Shown one piece after another: positions 7,768-15,944 of a stretch of DNA of 64,000 nt; within the stretch, counting starts at the first letter, position 1, and each line of letters opens with the position of its first letter. The notes beneath the pieces were generated by a model, which made no database searches, was not told where the DNA came from, and saw nothing but the letters and a program-made list of their open reading frames with translations. Location of the stretch: assembly GCA_000403475.2 (NCBI GenBank), contig KE159796.1, positions 405,736 through 469,735 of the forward strand, in the 5' to 3' direction. This stretch comes from Lachnospiraceae bacterium MD308 (GTDB lineage Bacteria; Bacillota; Clostridia; Lachnospirales; Lachnospiraceae). The position numbers and the translations under genes were made by a program.

Positions 7768-8199
7768 ATGGATTTAGAAATCGGTCAAGTGATCTCTGCA
7801 AGGATACGATTTAATAATTTTGGTTTGAAATCTTCTTCAAAGCACCCATATCTAATAGTAGGGATAGATGAAGAGCTTAGGACGGTTGAGATTGCACAGC
7901 TTGATTCCCTGCAAGGGAAGGAATACAAAGCTGCTATGCGTTGCAATAAGGTCATATTTTGCGATGAACCTATAGAGACTGTTATTGACAGGGACAGCTA
8001 TGTGCAATTAGACAATACGTTTCGCGTGGAACTATATGATGGATTGACGAGGTATAGAAGACAGACAGATAAATTGAGTGAAGAAAAGTTGAAGGATGTT
8101 TTGAAAAGTTATCGGTCTTACCATGAAGTTCACCATATTGATGAAAATAAACAGGTCTATATGGATAGGGGAGAGTTCGAAAATTTACAGAATACATAA
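7768..8199 (+). CDS. PemK/MazF-like toxin paired with Panacea antitoxin
   Basis: 143 residues. The start GQVISARIRF...SSSKHPYLIVG matches the first strands of the SH3-like PemK/MazF fold (G.v....f....K.RP.lIv), followed by VEIAQLDSLQGKEYKAAM and a conserved SYVQLDNTFRV strand. MazF-type toxins cleave RNA. The C-terminal half (about 90-143) is charged and helical, possibly the antitoxin contact. Start is 3 bases after the Panacea stop with no strong ribosome site, so translation is likely coupled. The toxin family call is by pattern and position. Confidence 0.6.
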   Translation: MDLEIGQVISARIRFNNFGLKSSSKHPYLIVGIDEELRTVEIAQLDSLQGKEYKAAMRCNKVIFCDEPIETVIDRDSYVQLDNTFRVELYDGLTRYRRQTDKLSEEKLKDVLKSYRSYHEVHHIDENKQVYMDRGEFENLQNT

Positions 8200-8332
8200 C
8201 AATGCCCAGGATATCATTTTTGACGATGTATTTGAGCTTGGACGCGCCGCAGATGGCATCCTGCCAGAGGAAATTGCCATCTGTAAAGCTGGAATGAAGT
8301 TGACGGAATGCTCACTTCTTTTAAAGGGGGTA
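8200..8332. other. Short unexplained protein-like frame, probably a remnant
   Basis: The plus strand has an open frame reading IIFDDVFELGRAADGILPEEIAICKAGMKLTE that looks protein-like but has no start or ribosome site of its own. It ends at 8353 and probably is the debris of another gene. No family recognised. Confidence 0.3.
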
Positions 8333-8566
8333 TCAGAAGGGTGCGGAGCGTAAAGATTGTTCTTGCTGATACCGGAAAAGGACTTCGATTTCCTTTAGTT
8401 CATCAAGTGATAATAACGGAACACACTCTGCAATTTCTTCAAGTGTCATTTTCCCCTTTTTTATTAATCTTTCTGCGGTTTCCCTCGCGTTGTTCAGTGC
8501 CGCTTCGTTCCTCATATCTTCCATAATTTTACACATGGTATATTGTTGCCAAATCAATCCCGTCAC
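8333..8566 (-). pseudogene. C-terminal remnant of Rpn-family nuclease/transposase
   Basis: The translated end (ARETAERLIKKGKMTLEEIA, then LSLDELKEIEVLFR) is typical of the C-terminus of Rpn recombination-promoting nucleases (PD-(D/E)XK transposase family). The catalytic part is absent. The last 45 bases recur in diverged form at 8703-8756, so two remnants lie side by side. Confidence 0.55.
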
Positions 8567-8702
8567 TTACTCGTGAGTTTATAGTGGAGTTAAGTAAAAA
8601 AATATTGCAGCCAAGCAATATTTAGTGGTTTCGGCAGCCAAAACTATCTGTAGGATTAAACTGTCTAATAAGCCGTGCTGGGTCTCGTCCTGCGCGGCTT
8701 AT

Positions 8703-8756
8703 GGAGGTATGGAGCGTAAAGCTTGTTCCTGCTGATTCCGGAAAAGGACTCCTTGG
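8703..8756 (-). repeat. Second diverged copy of the Rpn 3' end
   Basis: Minus-strand reading gives VLFRNQQEQALRSIP, matching VLFRYQQEQSLRSAP at 8336-8385. Between the copies (8567-8702) I see no gene. Confidence 0.6.
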
Positions 8757-8804
8757 ATGGGTTCTTTTTTTAGTTGCCGTTTTCAATCTTATTTTCACAA
8801 ATGA

Positions 8805-8813
8805 CCAAATTAT
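8805..8813 (+). promoter_or_regulatory. Core-gene motif CCAAATTAT
   Basis: 44 bases before ATG 8849. Similar motifs stand 30-48 bases before about twenty core genes. Here the whole leader up to AATCATTAAAGGAGGA is nearly the same as before 18186 and 18936. Confidence 0.6.
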
Positions 8814-8848
8814 CCTTGAAAAGAAAATCATTAAAGGAGGATTTTGTC

Positions 8849-9541
8849 ATGAATGGAAAAAAGAAATTTGACAGAAACAAGGTACAGGGATTGATTGACA
8901 TGAAAGACTGGAAAGGACTGCGGGAATATGATTTCCGTGGTGTGGATCTGAGCAGTATGTACTTTTGGCAGGCGGAGCTTGACGGCATGGATTTTAGCGG
9001 GGCTGACCTTTATTGTGTGACCTTTAGCGGCACAACCCTGAAAAACGCGAATTTCAGGAACGCTTCCTTACGATGCGTGGATTTATGCAGTTCAATTATT
9101 GGTGGCGCAGATTTCCGTGGTGCGGATATTGCTAGGGTGGAATTCCCCGACATGTATATGGACGGGGTCATCATGGATGAGACGACATCCCACTTCCATA
9201 CGCATTGCCCGGAAGAGGGCGGGTTTACCGGCTATAAAAAGGCGTGTACCCTCACGGAACATCCGTATATTGTCGAGCTGAAGATCCCGGCACATGCCTT
9301 ACGTTCCAGTGCAACAACAAATAAATGCCGCTGTTCGGAAGCGGAAGTGATGTCCGTTACCCGCCTGGATGGCACAGACGATGGCACAGATATTGTGAGG
9401 AGCTGGTGGAACCCATATTTTCTGTATAAAGCCGGGGAAACAGTCAAAGCAGATGGTTTTGATGAAAACCGCTGGAACGAATGTGCTCCTGGTATCCACT
9501 TCTTCATGACGAGGGAAGAGGCTGTAGATTATGTTTTCTGA
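8849..9541 (+). CDS. Pentapeptide-repeat protein with DUF5758-like C-terminus (copy 1)
   Basis: 230 residues from ATG 8849 (AAAGGAGG). Residues 27-120 are pentapeptide repeats of the A(D/N)LXX type (DFRGVDLSSMYF..., ADFRGADIARVEF), which build a right-handed beta helix. Residues about 130-230 form the domain with IPAHALRSSATTNKCRCSEAEVMSV and CAPGIHFFMTREEAVDY, known from phage and plasmid proteins (DUF5758). A paralogue at 18186 is almost identical in the C-terminal domain but much less alike in the repeats. Function unknown; a DNA-mimic or protein-binding role is possible. Confidence 0.8.
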   Translation: MNGKKKFDRNKVQGLIDMKDWKGLREYDFRGVDLSSMYFWQAELDGMDFSGADLYCVTFSGTTLKNANFRNASLRCVDLCSSIIGGADFRGADIARVEFPDMYMDGVIMDETTSHFHTHCPEEGGFTGYKKACTLTEHPYIVELKIPAHALRSSATTNKCRCSEAEVMSVTRLDGTDDGTDIVRSWWNPYFLYKAGETVKADGFDENRWNECAPGIHFFMTREEAVDYVF

Positions 9542-9547
9542 ACATGT

Positions 9548-9573
9548 AAAAGAAGCCGAGAGGCTTCTTTTTT
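9548..9573 (+). terminator. Terminator AAGAAGCC-GAGA-GGCTTCTT
   Basis: Eight-base-pair stem with GAGA loop and T6, directly after the DUF5758 gene. The same stem and loop recur after its paralogue (18854-18882). Confidence 0.85.
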
Positions 9574-9615
9574 GCGCTTTTTTACAGATTACATACGATA
9601 ACAACTTATAACAGG

Positions 9616-9649
9616 AGGCATACAGGCAGACTTCATTTTTTGTATGCCT
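9616..9649 (+). promoter_or_regulatory. Leader hairpin before the 9677 gene
   Basis: AGGCATAC (9616-9623) pairs with GTATGCCT (9642-9649), followed by CTTTCATTTC. It stands between the upstream terminator and the ribosome site. It could be an attenuator or a weak terminator. Confidence 0.35.
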
Positions 9650-9676
9650 CTTTCATTTCATGAAGGAGGAAGAAAC

Positions 9677-10951
9677 ATGAGATTATGGGAAGGGAAAGAA
9701 CCGCAGGAGTTATTAAAAAGGCTACATGAGCTGGATGAACTCACGGGGATCGATTCGGTCATCCAGCCGGGCCAGAAGGTCACGGTCACTGCTACTGCGT
9801 ATGGGAGCGGGCTGTCACGCTGGACGGTGGATGCGGATGATGCGGCTTACCGCGCGCCAAAGATTGCGTCAGGAAGTAAGTTCGATCAGTTCTGCGCTGC
9901 TTTTGAAGGCATGACAGAAGAACTGGAGGCGGATATCTATTCCGTCCGTGTGCTGGCGTATGCGGATACCCAGCCGTACAGGACCTATGACGGGAAATTC
10001 ACTACGCGCTGGTTCAGCATCGATCCGCTTGACCCGTATAACGTGGATAAAAAGACCGGGCAGCCGGTGTTTAAGTTCGAGGAGCTTGTCATCACGCAGG
10101 AAGAGTACAGGATGATGATGGGAACAAAGCTTGCGATCAGGGCAGGAGATGCCGTTTACGCACTGCTGCGGGATGCGCTGATGTCTACAGGGCGCCTGCT
10201 CCTGGATTCCAGCTCTGTATTCAAACGTTCAGACGAGAACGCCCTTGGCTGCGGGATGATGCTTGCGGAGGCGCTTGCAGACCGGGATTCCCTCAAGGCA
10301 CTGACGAGGGGCTCTGGCAGCGGGGTGCGCCCTCTGCTGGCAGTCATGGGCAGCCGTTACAGGTACATCCCGCAGAGCGAGTTTTTTAAGGAAGTGTTCA
10401 AAAATATCGCGGGCTTTGGCATCTACCTGATCGAGAAGTGGTCCATTACGGACGAGCTTACAACTGTGCAGGCCGTGTTGCAGGGAGATCCGGAATACCA
10501 GAAGGGATTCCTTATAACTGCGAGCGATTTTAATGGTACCCCGATGAAGGTATCGGCATTTGGGCGGTTCCCTAACGGTGCAATGGTCGTGCTGAAACAG
10601 AGCAGCATGCTCCATAACAAGGCATCTGTGGACCGCGGCGTAAAATGCCTGTTTGACGGCATGGAAGAAGCGTTTGGGGAATTCGACCAGTTTATTGAAG
10701 ACATGGATGTTGATGCAGTGTTTGACGCAAAGGCCCACAAGAAATGGCTGAGGAATGTCCAGGACCTTATCGGGATGCGGCGTTGCCGCGTGCCTGAAAC
10801 TTTGGAGTGCAACGGGCTTGCGCTGGCAATGACGCTGGCAAAAGATTTAGACGCGGATATCCGCGACAGGAACGGACTCCTGTACAGCATATGGAACCTC
10901 TTGCTGGACATCCGTGGAGGATGTACAGGGAAACGTAAAGCAGCAGTCTAA
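9677..10951 (+). CDS. Unrecognised 424-residue plasmid/phage-type protein
   Basis: Start 9677 follows GAAGGAGGAAGAAAC. The sequence is soluble, mixed alpha/beta, without membrane segments or a clear nucleotide-binding motif. Noticeable are WFSIDPLDPYNVDKKTGQPVF, FKNIAGFGIYLIEKWSITDEL and PMKVSAFGRFPNGAMVV. The general layout loosely recalls DUF932-type plasmid proteins but I cannot confirm it. It sits 46 bases before the DnaQ-like exonuclease and may share its transcript, so a role in DNA metabolism is possible but unproven. Confidence 0.7.
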   Translation: MRLWEGKEPQELLKRLHELDELTGIDSVIQPGQKVTVTATAYGSGLSRWTVDADDAAYRAPKIASGSKFDQFCAAFEGMTEELEADIYSVRVLAYADTQPYRTYDGKFTTRWFSIDPLDPYNVDKKTGQPVFKFEELVITQEEYRMMMGTKLAIRAGDAVYALLRDALMSTGRLLLDSSSVFKRSDENALGCGMMLAEALADRDSLKALTRGSGSGVRPLLAVMGSRYRYIPQSEFFKEVFKNIAGFGIYLIEKWSITDELTTVQAVLQGDPEYQKGFLITASDFNGTPMKVSAFGRFPNGAMVVLKQSSMLHNKASVDRGVKCLFDGMEEAFGEFDQFIEDMDVDAVFDAKAHKKWLRNVQDLIGMRRCRVPETLECNGLALAMTLAKDLDADIRDRNGLLYSIWNLLLDIRGGCTGKRKAAV

Positions 10952-10997
10952 GCAACGGGCCAGGGAATACCCGGCCTTCCCATGAAAGGAGAGCATT

Positions 10998-11909
10998 ATG
11001 AAGAATGAATGGAGAAACCAGAAAGAAAACGCACGGAAGATCCTTCCGCTTATCCACAAATACAGGGAAGTGCTCCTTTTTGACACGGAGACGACAGGCC
11101 TCGGGAAGACAGCCAAGATCATCCAGTTCTCAGCCGTGCATTATGCCGTGAAAGAAGGGTATGTTTTGGAGGAGGTCCGGAAACTGGATCTTTACATCAA
11201 TCCCCGTGAGCCTTTGGCGGAGAAGATCACAGAGATCACGGGCATTACGGATGCAATGCTGAAAGACGCGGTTCCGGAAGAGGAGGCTGCGCCGGTTATT
11301 TTTGGGCTCCTCGGATCCTGCGGGATATGGGCGGCATATAACAGCCCGTTTGACCTGCGTATGCTGGCACAGATGTCAGCGCGTACCGGGCAGCCATTTA
11401 AACAGCATCCCTGCGTGGATGTCCTTGAAATGGCAAGGGATTTTGTCAGCAAGGCGGATGCGGGTTCCCACAAATTGGGGGATGTCCTCGCAACCCTTTT
11501 CCCAGGCGAGGATTTCCAGTTCCACAGCGCCATTGAGGATGTGCGCGCGACCGCCAGGCTGCTCCCCGTATTCCTCACAGAGTACCGCAAGGTGTATTCC
11601 GCACCGGCAGAGCAGAAACGGCAGCTCAGGCTTGAATGGGCAAAGCCGTGGCAGAACCCCAAGATGCCGTCACAGCAGCGTATACGCCTGATGCTCAATG
11701 AAGGGCAGTACGGTGACATCTACTGGGATATCGTAGGGCACTGCTGGGGCTGCAAGGCGACAAAGAGTGCAAAGGCATTGTTCGGGAGCATAGACCTGGC
11801 GAACATCGAAACCCAGGTCCTTAACCGTTACGGATGGAAGTTCGACGCGAAGGATATGTCGGCATTGTCAAAAAACTGGCTGGCTGAACTCCGTAAAAAA
11901 TCTGCATGA
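10998..11909 (+). CDS. DnaQ-like DEDDh 3'-5' exonuclease
   Basis: 303 residues; ribosome site GAAAGGAG. The DEDDh motifs are complete: D29-T-E31 in LLFDTETTGLG, N115-SPF-D119 and H176-SAIE-D181. These are the catalytic residues of DNA polymerase III epsilon-type proofreaders. The C-terminal 100 residues are extra, with WAKPWQNPKMPSQQR and WDIVGHCWGCKATKSAK, probably a partner- or DNA-binding part. It may proofread for an element-encoded polymerase outside the window or degrade DNA ends. Confidence 0.85.
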   Translation: MKNEWRNQKENARKILPLIHKYREVLLFDTETTGLGKTAKIIQFSAVHYAVKEGYVLEEVRKLDLYINPREPLAEKITEITGITDAMLKDAVPEEEAAPVIFGLLGSCGIWAAYNSPFDLRMLAQMSARTGQPFKQHPCVDVLEMARDFVSKADAGSHKLGDVLATLFPGEDFQFHSAIEDVRATARLLPVFLTEYRKVYSAPAEQKRQLRLEWAKPWQNPKMPSQQRIRLMLNEGQYGDIYWDIVGHCWGCKATKSAKALFGSIDLANIETQVLNRYGWKFDAKDMSALSKNWLAELRKKSA

Positions 11910-11910
11910 A

Positions 11911-11934
11911 AAGAAGCCGGAAGGCTTCTTTTTG
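11911..11934 (+). terminator. Terminator AAGAAGCC-GGAA-GGCTTCTT
   Basis: Eight-base-pair stem with T5, immediately after the exonuclease stop codon. Confidence 0.85.
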
Positions 11935-11941
11935 TGTTCGG

Positions 11942-11950
11942 CCAAATTGT
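11942..11950 (+). promoter_or_regulatory. Core-gene motif CCAAATTGT
   Basis: 39 bases before ATG 11981, directly after a terminator T tract, as in several other copies. Confidence 0.5.
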
Positions 11951-11980
11951 GTAAAACAGTCAGTAAAGGAGGCTCTTATT

Positions 11981-12145
11981 ATGTCTGTGAAACAAGTATG
12001 CGGCACTGCGTTCGCCGCCCTTGCGTTTGTATTCTTCCTTGGGGCATTAGGAGGATATGAGGCAGGCAATTACGGATTTTTGTCCTTGGCCAGGCTGCTG
12101 GCCGTGCCGGGCATGTTTGCGTTCCTGGCTTTTTTGTGCAAATGA
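11981..12145 (+). CDS. Small two-helix membrane protein
   Basis: 54 residues with AAAGGAGG ribosome site. Hydrophobic segments FAALAFVFFLGALGG and LARLLAVPGMFAFLAFLC are separated by a short loop. No family recognised. It has its own motif upstream and terminator downstream, so it is a single-gene unit. Confidence 0.6.
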   Translation: MSVKQVCGTAFAALAFVFFLGALGGYEAGNYGFLSLARLLAVPGMFAFLAFLCK

Positions 12146-12149
12146 CTTT

Positions 12150-12187
12150 CAGTGTCTGGATTTTTCCTGACACTGATTTTTTTTCGC
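12150..12187 (+). terminator. Terminator CAGTGTC/GACACTG with T8
   Basis: Seven-base-pair stem followed by ATTTTTTTT, just after the small membrane protein. Confidence 0.8.
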
Positions 12188-12196
12188 CCAGATTGT
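12188..12196 (+). promoter_or_regulatory. Core-gene motif variant CCAGATTGT
   Basis: 44 bases before ATG 12232, again at the end of a terminator T tract. Confidence 0.45.
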
Positions 12197-12231
12197 AACT
12201 GTGCCTGCGGGCAGGGAAGGAGGGATGGAAA

Positions 12232-12454
12232 ATGGCGTGGACGGTTTATAACAAATACCATGCGCGGAAGGAATCGTTGGACGGGCATACGTTTGATTCC
12301 GCCAAGGGAGCGCGCCTATTTCGCGGATTTCGTATACCGGGACAAGGCTGGGAACTGCGTGGCAGAGGATGCCAAAGGGGTACGCACGAAGGAGTATGTC
12401 ATCAAGAGGAAACTCATGCTGCATGTCTACGGGATCCGGATCACGGAGATCTGA
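12232..12454 (+). pseudogene. DUF1064-family gene with internal deletion and frameshift
   Basis: The start frame reads [28 protein letters not shown], the standard N-terminus of DUF1064 (phage nuclease-like). The matching C-terminus, [20 protein letters not shown] then [20 protein letters not shown], follows directly but in another frame that stops at 12454. About 35-40 middle residues are missing at about 12308-12320. The motif and ribosome site (GGAAGGAGG) are intact. The unshifted frame runs on into the ClpX gene, which would give a chimeric protein if translated. Confidence 0.75.
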
Positions 12455-12546
12455 CATCCCAAAAGAAATGGGGCATGGACGTTTCCGGTACAATGCAGGA
12501 AACATTTAGGAAAGGAGACGGCGCGGGTGGATGCGCCGGTTGGATC

Positions 12547-13797
12547 ATGGATTACAGGAATGAAGAATATGCCTGCGCCCTGTGCGGCAGCAAGAAGAAA
12601 GTGTTCAGATACAGATATCACAGCACAGGATTTGCATTGTGCGCGCCATGTGCTGCGCTGCTGTACAACCAGACCCTGCAAAGGCTCCTGAAACAGGGGG
12701 AAGTGCCGGATGACGAGATGTTTCGCCAGAATGCGGCAGCAATCGCCGCCCGGAGCGGGGAATTGTTTGGGGTAATGGGAAAGCATACGGAGACTGCATG
12801 CCCGAAGGATATCCTGCAGCAGCTTGATGAATATGTGGTGGGGCAGACGAAAGCAAAGAAATCCCTTGCAATCGCGCTTTATAACCATATGAAACGGATT
12901 CGTTCCGCCGCTCCGGAAACGTTCACTAAGAGCAATATTCTGCTGCTGGGGCCGACAGGGAGCGGGAAAACGCTGCTTGCAAAAACGCTGGCACGGATTG
13001 CAGACGTGCCGTTCGTGTCTGCTGATGCCACGTCGCTGACACAGGCGGGGTATGTGGGCAATGACGTGGAAGACATCCTCGCACGCCTCTGGCAGAGTGC
13101 AAACAAGAATGTACAGGCGGCAGAACACGGCATTGTATATATCGACGAGATTGACAAGCTGCGGAAAACGGATCACAGGAGCCGTGACGGGGTCAGCAAT
13201 GAGGGCGTACAGCAGGCTCTCCTGAAGATTGTTGAAGGTTCGGAGGTGGATGTGCCGGTTGCGGGGAACCGTAAGATCACTATGCATACGGATAACATCC
13301 TCTTTATCTGCGGCGGGGCTTTCGTCGGCGCGGGAGAGCCAGACGTGCCGGAAGTGGGATTTACTGGCAGGGGAAAGGCGGCAAGCCAGCATCCGGAAAG
13401 TTTTTTGCTGGATTTTGGGATGATCCCCGAATTCCTCGGCAGGTTCCCGGTCGTGGAGTCTCTTGACGCGTTAGGCGAGGAAGATTTCATGCGCGTGCTG
13501 ACAGCGCCAAAGAATGCCATCCTGCGCCAGTACCAGCGACTGTTCTTACAGGATGGCATCCGCCTTGAGGTTCCCGAACCGGTGCTGCGGGAAATTGCCC
13601 ATATGGCCATGGCGAAGGGTACGGGGGCAAGGGGGCTTAAGGCAGTCATGGAATCTGTTTTAAAGGAGGCGATGTTCGGGCTCCCTTATGACGACACCGT
13701 GAATACATGTGAAGTAACCCCTGATACCCTGCGGACGGGAGCCGTAGATGTGTACTGGTCTGACAGATCTTGCACGAAACAGCGCGCATACAGGTAA
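12547..13797 (+). CDS. clpX: ClpX-like AAA+ unfoldase
   Basis: 416 residues from ATG 12547. A zinc-finger domain opens the protein (C10, C13, C32, C35), then GPTGSGKT Walker A (135-142), pore loop GYVG (168-171), VYIDE Walker B (197-201), GRF box (298-300) and sensor-2 GARGL (360-364). VGF (270-272) stands where ClpX has the IGF loop that docks ClpP, so protease partnership is plausible. ClpX unfolds tagged proteins or remodels replication and partition complexes. The start is uncertain: no good ribosome site is seen at 12547, and the frame is open upstream through the DUF1064 remnant. The host must have its own ClpX; this copy may be specialised. Confidence 0.88.
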   Translation: MDYRNEEYACALCGSKKKVFRYRYHSTGFALCAPCAALLYNQTLQRLLKQGEVPDDEMFRQNAAAIAARSGELFGVMGKHTETACPKDILQQLDEYVVGQTKAKKSLAIALYNHMKRIRSAAPETFTKSNILLLGPTGSGKTLLAKTLARIADVPFVSADATSLTQAGYVGNDVEDILARLWQSANKNVQAAEHGIVYIDEIDKLRKTDHRSRDGVSNEGVQQALLKIVEGSEVDVPVAGNRKITMHTDNILFICGGAFVGAGEPDVPEVGFTGRGKAASQHPESFLLDFGMIPEFLGRFPVVESLDALGEEDFMRVLTAPKNAILRQYQRLFLQDGIRLEVPEPVLREIAHMAMAKGTGARGLKAVMESVLKEAMFGLPYDDTVNTCEVTPDTLRTGAVDVYWSDRSCTKQRAYR

Positions 13798-13874
13798 ATA
13801 TTCCGGAAACCAACAGGCTGTGGCTGGGCCGCAGCTTGTTTTGCTCATATTGGCACCAGGAAAGGAAAAGTATT

Positions 13875-15914
13875 ATGAGTGAATGGTTTTGGGCAAAGAA
13901 AGAAAATTTAAGTAAGGTTTGGGGGATTCATTTCCGGAGGGCATCGGGGTATTCTTTTGTACAGTTTTATGCAAAACAGAATGGGTATACGGTTGTCACA
14001 TATGACAATCCAAAACTGCAGAAGGACCGCGAAGAGTTTTTAAAAGAAACTGGAATAGCGCAGGAAGCACAGAAAAATACAGAAGGGGAGCCCCAAGAGG
14101 AGTCCAAGCCGCTTACTTACTGGAACAGGCCGCAGTACAGCAAGCGGGCGGCACTGCCGCTGCGTCACCTGGGCTACATGCGGACGGACGGGGAGTGCGT
14201 CTTCGATTTCACGCAAAAGAAGGATTATTATATGACAGCCAACGGGTTCTGTGACAGCAGGAACCGTAACAGCGGGAAAGTGTCCACGCTGCACAATCTT
14301 GTGATTGATATTGACTGCCATAGCGGGGAGCGTTTTTCAAGGCAGGACATGCAGTTCATTGGAGACTGGCTCTTCCATTTCCTGGAAAAGGAATCAGAAG
14401 GAAACCCGTCTTTCCGTGTTCCGAACACCATCGTAAACACAGGCAGGGGTTTCCAGCTATGGTGGGCGCTGGAAGCATGCAGCGGGAAGAAACTCACATA
14501 TATGTGGAAAGCTGTAACCGGTCATTACATCAGCGTTTTGCAGGGAATGTTCGGGCGTATGGAGGAACTCACAAAAAAAGTTTACGATGATTTCTGCGGG
14601 ATCATGGAATTCAATAAATATGATGCATTCTCAGGGTTTTTGCAGAAGAAACTGGAGCATGTGAAATGGCTGTGCCATTTCAGTGTTGATGCCGCATCCT
14701 CTAAAAAGAAGAGCGGCTTGTTCCGTGTGCCCGGAACCTTTAATTCCCGGGCAGGGGATTTTGGCTCTTTCCGTATCTGCCATGACAGCCCCCTGGATCT
14801 TGTCGGGCTGTTTTTCGATTTCCACCCTGTGACCGGAGGCAGGTACACGCCATTCAAGCCGAGAAAGAAAGGTTCGTGTTGGGATGGGTTCGCGGATAAG
14901 CGCGAAAAAGACCTGACAAAACTTATCACCTACCGGCAGTCAAGAGGGCTTACCTCATGCGGATACCGTGACATCGTCTGCCTCCTGCTCTGCGGGGCAT
15001 ACTGTTCTTCCGGTGAGAGCGTGGATGCGGCGATTGGGGCGGTCAAGCGCATAAACCGTGTTTTTGATGTTCCTATGACGGAAAAAGAACTGCTCGCTTA
15101 TATGGGTGCCTGCCTGCACAAGAAATACAAGTTTGGGAATGACTATATGATCTCTGTGTTGGGAATTACGGAGGAAGAGCAGGGTTTGCTTGGCATCAGG
15201 GGAACAAAAAAAGCAGCAAGGCAGGCGGCACGGGATAAGAAGAAACAGAAGAAGGAAGAGCGCGATGCGCTGATCCTTGAGCTACATAAAGAGGGAATGA
15301 CACAGATGGAGATTGCCTCCCGCACGGGGGCATCCCAGCCTACAGTAAGCCGGATCATCAGATGCGCCGGCTCTGCTTGTGATGGGGATGAGACCTTGGA
15401 ATCCCCGGCTATATCTGTGACACCGGATGCTGTGCCTGATGACAGCGACAGCAAGGAAACTGCCCCCTGCTGCACGGAACTGGCGGTTTCTGGTCCGCCT
15501 ATGGATGGGCTTGCCCCGCGCCGGGGCGTTTATTCAAACCTGCCTTATATAATTTATTCTTATAGCATTGTTCAGCGGGCGCCTCTGGCGGCATCTTTGG
15601 GGCAGGCAGGGCTGGTGAGCGTCATGGAGCATTCCCTTTCCCCGAACGTTCCCTCTGCCAGTGCGCCTTTGCCCGAAGATGCAGGTTTCACGCTTTGCTG
15701 CTTGCCTGCCCCTGACGCTTTGGCTCACGGGCTGCGCCCATCCCCTTGCCCTGGCATTTATCCTGTGTCTTTGCATGTGCATTGTCCTGAAACAGGCGGC
15801 AAGGGCATACAGGCTGTATTTCAAGACATTCTGAACCCGGTTCCGCTGTATGGGGATGCAGGGCGCATCGTGGTGGGCCTTCGTTCCACGTCCTCATTGC
15901 TGCTGTTTCCGTAG
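13875..15914 (+). CDS. Replication protein: archaeo-eukaryotic-type primase domain with HTH
   Basis: 679 residues, ribosome site AGGAAAGGAAAAG. LVIDIDCHSG holds D145 and D147, the metal pair of AEP/PrimPol primases; NTIVNTGRGFQLWWAL and RVPGTFNSRAG are the other conserved strands of replication-initiator primases in Firmicutes plasmids and phages. About residues 470-497 form a helix-turn-helix (MTQMEIASRTGASQPTVSRI). The last 150 residues are low-complexity, rich in Pro, Ala and Ser. Probably primes or initiates element replication; it directly precedes the RecD2-like helicase (30-bp gap). Confidence 0.75.
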   Translation: MSEWFWAKKENLSKVWGIHFRRASGYSFVQFYAKQNGYTVVTYDNPKLQKDREEFLKETGIAQEAQKNTEGEPQEESKPLTYWNRPQYSKRAALPLRHLGYMRTDGECVFDFTQKKDYYMTANGFCDSRNRNSGKVSTLHNLVIDIDCHSGERFSRQDMQFIGDWLFHFLEKESEGNPSFRVPNTIVNTGRGFQLWWALEACSGKKLTYMWKAVTGHYISVLQGMFGRMEELTKKVYDDFCGIMEFNKYDAFSGFLQKKLEHVKWLCHFSVDAASSKKKSGLFRVPGTFNSRAGDFGSFRICHDSPLDLVGLFFDFHPVTGGRYTPFKPRKKGSCWDGFADKREKDLTKLITYRQSRGLTSCGYRDIVCLLLCGAYCSSGESVDAAIGAVKRINRVFDVPMTEKELLAYMGACLHKKYKFGNDYMISVLGITEEEQGLLGIRGTKKAARQAARDKKKQKKEERDALILELHKEGMTQMEIASRTGASQPTVSRIIRCAGSACDGDETLESPAISVTPDAVPDDSDSKETAPCCTELAVSGPPMDGLAPRRGVYSNLPYIIYSYSIVQRAPLAASLGQAGLVSVMEHSLSPNVPSASAPLPEDAGFTLCCLPAPDALAHGLRPSPCPGIYPVSLHVHCPETGGKGIQAVFQDILNPVPLYGDAGRIVVGLRSTSSLLLFP

Positions 15915-15944
15915 TAGACTGGCTGTGTAAAAGGAGAAAAAAGC

